From Megasphaera hominis (GTDB lineage Bacteria > Bacillota > Negativicutes > Veillonellales > Megasphaeraceae): DNA of 64,000 bases. Both the position numbers and the translations under genes were made by a program. The stretch lies in the NCBI RefSeq assembly GCF_014269395.1, contig NZ_JACOGK010000005.1:1-64000 (forward strand), read 5' to 3'. This document shows positions 60,838 through 64,000 of the stretch, piece after piece. The notes under the pieces are model-generated. The model ran no database searches and was not told the origin of the DNA. It saw only the letters and a program-made list of their open reading frames with translations. Within the stretch, counting starts at the first letter, position 1, and each line of letters begins with the position of its first letter.

Positions 60838-61334
60838 TACTGGGCGATCTTTTCTGCTTCTTCTTGCCGTTTTTTCTGGCAGTCTTCACAATAGCCATAG
60901 ACCTTGAGCTGATGGTCTACGGTCTGGAAGTGGAAGCGTTTTTGTAGGATCGTTTCCAGTGTTTCCAGGAGGTCGTCCTGGCATTCCCAGACTTTGCCGC
61001 AGCCCAGGCAGATCAGGTGATGATGGTAGTGGCCATCGTCTTCCCGGTCGTTTAATTCATAGCGGCTGCAGCCATCGTCGAAGTCGAGCTTTTTCAAAAG
61101 ATCCATTTCCGTAAAGAGATCGAGCGTACGGTAGACCGTAGCCAGGCCGATTTCCGGTGCCTGCTTCTTGACGATTTCGAAAACGTCTTCTGCACTTAAA
61201 TGGCGGGCATCGCTTTCTACAAAGGCCCGCAGCACGACTTGGCGCTGGGAGGTCATCTTGTATTTCTTGGTTTTGATTTGTTCTTTCATTCGGTTCATCA
61301 TGAGATCCATGACTTGGTCTTTAGTTCTTTCCAT
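60837..61334 (-). CDS. fur: Fur-family transcriptional regulator
   Basis: 165 residues. A winged helix (about 27-95) has LSAEDVFEIVKKQAPEIGLATVYRTLDLF (in two parts: LSAEDVFEIVKKQ, APEIGLATVYRTLDLF). The metal part contains HYHHHLICLGCGKVWEC and a second CxxC, YCEDCQKK, so the structural zinc site is complete. The HHHL sequence and acidic stretch suit Fur proper rather than PerR or Zur, but this is not certain. It overlaps the AI-2E permease gene by 14 bases and hemZ by one. Confidence 0.9.
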   Translation of the reverse strand: MERTKDQVMDLMMNRMKEQIKTKKYKMTSQRQVVLRAFVESDARHLSAEDVFEIVKKQAPEIGLATVYRTLDLFTEMDLLKKLDFDDGCSRYELNDREDDGHYHHHLICLGCGKVWECQDDLLETLETILQKRFHFQTVDHQLKVYGYCEDCQKKRQEEAEKIAQ

Positions 61335-62400
61335 AGGTATTCATCGCCTTTGTTTTATACGTATTATAGAACCACAAATGTCTGCACAAAATCTGCAGTA
61401 CTGCTGTGACCGGAACGGTCAGAATCATGCCGGCTACGCCAAAGAGCGTGCCGCCAATGAGGAGAGCAATAATAATCACTACGGGATGCAGACTAATAAC
61501 GGCTCCCATAACTTTCGGCATAATAATGTGACTGTCCAGCTGCTGAATGACAATGTAGAAAATGAGGACCTTGACGGCCAGCGCCAAATCTACAGTGGCA
61601 CCGAGGAGGATAGCCGGCACGGCACCGACAATCGGGCCGATAATGGGAATCCATTCCGTTACTGCCGCTAAGAGGCCGATGACCAGCGGATAAGGTACAC
61701 CCATGAGCCACATGCCTAAAAAGGTAAGGGAGGCAATGATACAGCTCATGGTCAGCTGGCCGCGGATATACGAGCTGAGGACGTGCTGGATTTCACTAAA
61801 CAGGACGTCGAGCTGCAGCCGGTATTCTACGGGATAGAGGCAGATAAAGGAACGCACCATTTTGCCGCCGTCCTTCATGAAGTAGAAGGTAATGATGGGT
61901 ACGACAAAAAACTGAATGACCGTACCGGCAATGGCAAAAATGGATTTGAGGAAATTGCTGACGCCTTCGACGCCGTAGTTGCCTATACGCGTGAAGGCAT
62001 CGTTGATGACGCTCTTTACCTGATCCGGTATGTAGAGCTGGGTCTGCTCATTTTCGAGCTGTGTAAAGATGGTCACTGTCTTTTCCCAAAGGCTGTTGAA
62101 GTTGACAGCCAGCAAATTCGCCTGCATGACGAGAGGCTTTAAGATGATATTTGTCAGAGCCGTCAGGACGACGATGAGCAAGAGAAAAGAAAGGAGAATG
62201 GAAATATCAATGGGCACATTCCGCCGGGTCAGGCGGACGAGCCCTTTTTGGATCAGATCGCGGACGGGAATGAGGATAAACGTGATGATCAGCGATACGA
62301 TAACCGGCCAGTACACGTTGTGTACGGAAAAAAACAGTATCGTTGCCAAAACAGCCAGTACAATACGCAGCCAAAACTGCGATTGCTTATACATGGACAT
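61321..62400 (-). CDS. AI-2E family permease (PerM/YtvI-like)
   Basis: 359 residues from the ATG at 62400 (62412 and 62394 are alternatives). Seven to eight membrane helices, a long soluble middle part (about 80-150), and the signature GVPYPLVIGLLAAVTEWIPIIGPIVGAVPA (in two parts: GVPYPLVIGLLAAVTEW, IPIIGPIVGAVPA). Family members export autoinducer-2 or work as Na+/H+ antiporters; which applies is open. It sits between an MBL hydrolase and fur. Confidence 0.9.
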   Translation of the reverse strand: MSMYKQSQFWLRIVLAVLATILFFSVHNVYWPVIVSLIITFILIPVRDLIQKGLVRLTRRNVPIDISILLSFLLLIVVLTALTNIILKPLVMQANLLAVNFNSLWEKTVTIFTQLENEQTQLYIPDQVKSVINDAFTRIGNYGVEGVSNFLKSIFAIAGTVIQFFVVPIITFYFMKDGGKMVRSFICLYPVEYRLQLDVLFSEIQHVLSSYIRGQLTMSCIIASLTFLGMWLMGVPYPLVIGLLAAVTEWIPIIGPIVGAVPAILLGATVDLALAVKVLIFYIVIQQLDSHIIMPKVMGAVISLHPVVIIIALLIGGTLFGVAGMILTVPVTAVLQILCRHLWFYNTYKTKAMNTYGKN

Positions 62401-62405
62401 ACCTG

Positions 62406-63041
62406 TCACCATCCTCCGTCAAGGTACGGATTATTCTGGCGTTCCCGGCCGATCTGTGTCGCCGGACCGTGGCCCGGGAGGACGACCGTTTCGTCAGGCA
62501 GGGTAAGCAGCTTGTTGTTGATGCTGTCGAGAAGTGTCGCCATAGAGCCGCCATAGAGGTCGGTCCGGCCGACGGAATAGAGAAACAGTGTGTCACCGGA
62601 AAAGACAACGCTTTCGCCGTATAAGCTCAGACCGCCCGGCGTATGGCCCGGCGTTTCCAAAACGTGGAACTGCAGCTTGCCTACAGTAATGACGTCGCCA
62701 TCGTGGGCGATGCAGTCCGGCGCCGTGCATTCGATCTTTTTACCCATAAAGACGGACAGGTTATTATGCGAATTGGCAATGAGTGCCTGATCGCCGGCAC
62801 CGATGTATACAGGCACGTTTTTTAAAATACGCAGTTCCTGTAAGGCGCCGATATGGTCTGCATGGCCGTGGGTAAGGAAAATCAGTTTCAACTGCAGGTC
62901 ATGTTCTTCCAGGTTGCGGTTGATTTCTTTATAATCCCAGGCCGGATCGATGACCATGGCTTCCTTTGTCGTATCGTCAAAGACGATGTAGCAGTTCGTC
63001 TCGATCGGACCTAGGGTCAGTGATATAAATCGCATGCTCAT
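62406..63041 (-). CDS. MBL-fold hydrolase (glyoxalase II-like, YcbL type)
   Basis: 211 residues. FLTHGHADHIGAL (about 54-66) is the HxHxDH metal motif, ETPGHTPGGLSL (about 129-140) and FSGDTLF (about 146-152) give further ligands, and LPGHGPAT (about 189-196) the last. The lack of the glyoxalase II C-terminal helical domain points to the YcbL group; substrate unknown. AGGAGG precedes the ATG. Confidence 0.9.
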   Translation of the reverse strand: MSMRFISLTLGPIETNCYIVFDDTTKEAMVIDPAWDYKEINRNLEEHDLQLKLIFLTHGHADHIGALQELRILKNVPVYIGAGDQALIANSHNNLSVFMGKKIECTAPDCIAHDGDVITVGKLQFHVLETPGHTPGGLSLYGESVVFSGDTLFLYSVGRTDLYGGSMATLLDSINNKLLTLPDETVVLPGHGPATQIGRERQNNPYLDGGW

Positions 63042-63052
63042 AGCTATGCCTC

Positions 63053-63502
63053 CTAAAATGTTTTCTTGCTATCCAAGAGAATGGTTACAGGGCCATCGTT
63101 GGCCAGGCTTACGACCATGTGCGTACGGAAGCGCCCTGTTTCCGTATGGATGCCGTAGGCGTTGACGGCGCGGACAAAGGTTTCATAAAGAGCCTCTGCC
63201 TGCTCCGGCGGTGCCGCTGCCGTAAAGCTCGGGCGCCGGCCGTGACGGGCATCACCGTATAAGGTAAATTGGGAAACGACGAGCATGTCCCCTTGCCTGT
63301 CCAGGAGGGACAGGTTCATTTTATCTTCTGCGTCTTTAAAGATACGCAGGTGGCAAATTTTATCAGCCAAATAGGCTGCGTCAGCTTCTGTATCGTCCTT
63401 GCTGACGCCGAGGAGGACCGTCAGGCCCGGACCCGTACGGCCCGTTTCTATGCCTTCTGAGGTAACGGAAGCCGAGGCCGTGCGCTGTACGACAGCTCTC
63501 AT
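63053..63502 (-). CDS. dtd: D-aminoacyl-tRNA deacylase
   Basis: 149 residues, standard size. [15 protein letters not shown], the active-site [17 protein letters not shown] (about 76-92) and the cross-subunit [11 protein letters not shown] (about 134-144; Gly-cisPro as GP) are present. Removes D-amino acids and glycine from wrongly charged tRNA. ATG overlaps the relA stop by four bases; AGGAGGTG lies upstream inside relA. The relA-dtd pairing is widely conserved. Confidence 0.97.
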   Translation of the reverse strand: MRAVVQRTASASVTSEGIETGRTGPGLTVLLGVSKDDTEADAAYLADKICHLRIFKDAEDKMNLSLLDRQGDMLVVSQFTLYGDARHGRRPSFTAAAPPEQAEALYETFVRAVNAYGIHTETGRFRTHMVVSLANDGPVTILLDSKKTF

Positions 63503-64000
63503 TGGGACGCACCTCCTGTAAACCGCTGGACAGAATAAACATCCTTCAGGCGGCGTATTTTGGTAGAAATGAATTCCAGCTGCGCCAAATCTTTGATACT
63601 CAGGCCCATGTGGATGGTAACGGTCTTCGTGTCCCCTACACGGGCGTTCATGCTCGTAATGGAGACCTTCATTTCTGCCAGGGCAGCCATGATTTCTGCC
63701 ATGACGCCTGTCCGGTCGTAGGCCGTTACTTCAATATGGACGTCGAAGTTTTCCTGGCCGTCGTAATCCCACTCTACGTCGATGAGCCGGTCCAGGTCAT
63801 TTTGATTATGGCTGACGTTAGGGCAATCGGCGCGATGGACGGAGACGCCTCGGCCGCGGGTAATGAAGCCGATGATCGGGTCACCCGGTACAGGGCTGCA
63901 GCACTTGGCCAGGCGCACCATGAGGCCCGCTTCGCCCTTGACGAGGATCCCTGAGCCGTTATGCTTGGTCGGCTTACGGGTCTTCAGCTTGTCGAGGATG
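63499..64000 (-). CDS. relA: RelA/SpoT (p)ppGpp synthetase/hydrolase, C-terminal part (cut by window edge)
   Basis: The last 166 or so residues are visible. They contain the zinc-finger/RIS segment [20 protein letters not shown] followed by [10 protein letters not shown], then the ACT domain ([25 protein letters not shown] [16 protein letters not shown]). These domains regulate the synthetase and hydrolase in response to uncharged tRNA. The catalytic half is to the right of the window, so the type cannot be stated. Confidence 0.93.
   Translation of the reverse strand, partial: ILDKLKTRKPTKHNGSGILVKGEAGLMVRLAKCCSPVPGDPIIGFITRGRGVSVHRADCPNVSHNQNDLDRLIDVEWDYDGQENFDVHIEVTAYDRTGVMAEIMAALAEMKVSITSMNARVGDTKTVTIHMGLSIKDLAQLEFISTKIRRLKDVYSVQRFTGGASQ

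Noticed and set aside
1..64000. tRNA, rRNA, CRISPR, prophage, toxin-antitoxin or defence islands
   Set aside because: Looked for on both strands in all gaps; no cloverleaf with CCA context, repeat-spacer array or phage gene was seen.

Overview
The window is a 64 kb chromosomal piece of an anaerobic, diderm Firmicute of the class Negativicutes, most likely Megasphaera or a close relative (Veillonellales). Three things support this. Low-GC-Gram-positive style regulation is present: a T-box, a ZTP riboswitch, MraZ boxes and sigma-A type promoters. A full set of LPS heptose genes and a small outer-membrane barrel sit beside it. The metabolism is that of a fermenting anaerobe: pyruvate:ferredoxin oxidoreductase, acyl-CoA dehydrogenase and formate-tetrahydrofolate ligase. 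The genus is an inference. Nearly every gene is on the minus strand, so the text below follows transcription from high to low coordinates; only three genes (50.7-51.8 kb and 55.6 kb) are on the plus strand.

Layout. 1-0.04 kb: the first codons of an insertion-sequence transposase, cut by the window edge. 0.2-1.5 kb: a family 2 glycosyltransferase and an odd one-cysteine thioredoxin. 1.6-8 kb: the protein-quality operon tig-clpP-clpX-lon-engB. 8.2-11.9 kb: pheS-pheT behind a T-box whose promoter lies in the end of the preceding gene. 11.9-14.0 kb: two hotdog thioesterases and an acyl-CoA dehydrogenase. 14.1-14.4 kb: a strongly promoted structured non-coding RNA that I cannot name. 14.4-15.0 kb: an outer-membrane protein. 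15.1-20.6 kb: nrdR and the ADP-heptose/LPS core genes hldE-hldD-gmhB-waaC-heptosyltransferase. 20.7-34.4 kb: the division and cell wall cluster mraZ-rsmH-ftsL-murE-murF-mraY-murD-murG-murC-ddl-ftsQ-(SDR)-ftsZ, which lacks ftsI, ftsW, ftsA and murB. 34.6-39.1 kb: a HAD phosphatase, a PreP-like M16 protease and GluQ. 39.3-43 kb: a DUF362 ferredoxin, an AEC transporter, and a lipoprotein nuclease with a small partner. 43-46.5 kb: pyruvate:ferredoxin oxidoreductase. 46.8-50.5 kb: typA and trmL-ylbF-murB. 50.7-51.8 kb, plus strand: a small Cys protein and an UPF0173 hydrolase, closed by a 117-nt hairpin. 51.9-55.4 kb: fhs-fchA under a ZTP riboswitch, and a DapF-fold enzyme resembling histidine racemase CntK. 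55.6-56.2 kb: a nitroreductase. 56.3-64 kb: a tightly packed run relA-dtd-MBL hydrolase-AI-2E permease-fur-hemZ-hisS-aspS.

Most genes are core housekeeping genes in known operons. The best leads are the unnamed RNA at 14.1-14.35 kb, the 117-nt hairpin at 51.8 kb, the 22-bp palindrome filling the fhs promoter spacer, the CntK-like racemase outside any metallophore operon, the thioredoxin that has lost its second active-site cysteine, and the nuclease/partner gene pair. No tRNA, rRNA, CRISPR array, prophage or obvious defence system was seen.
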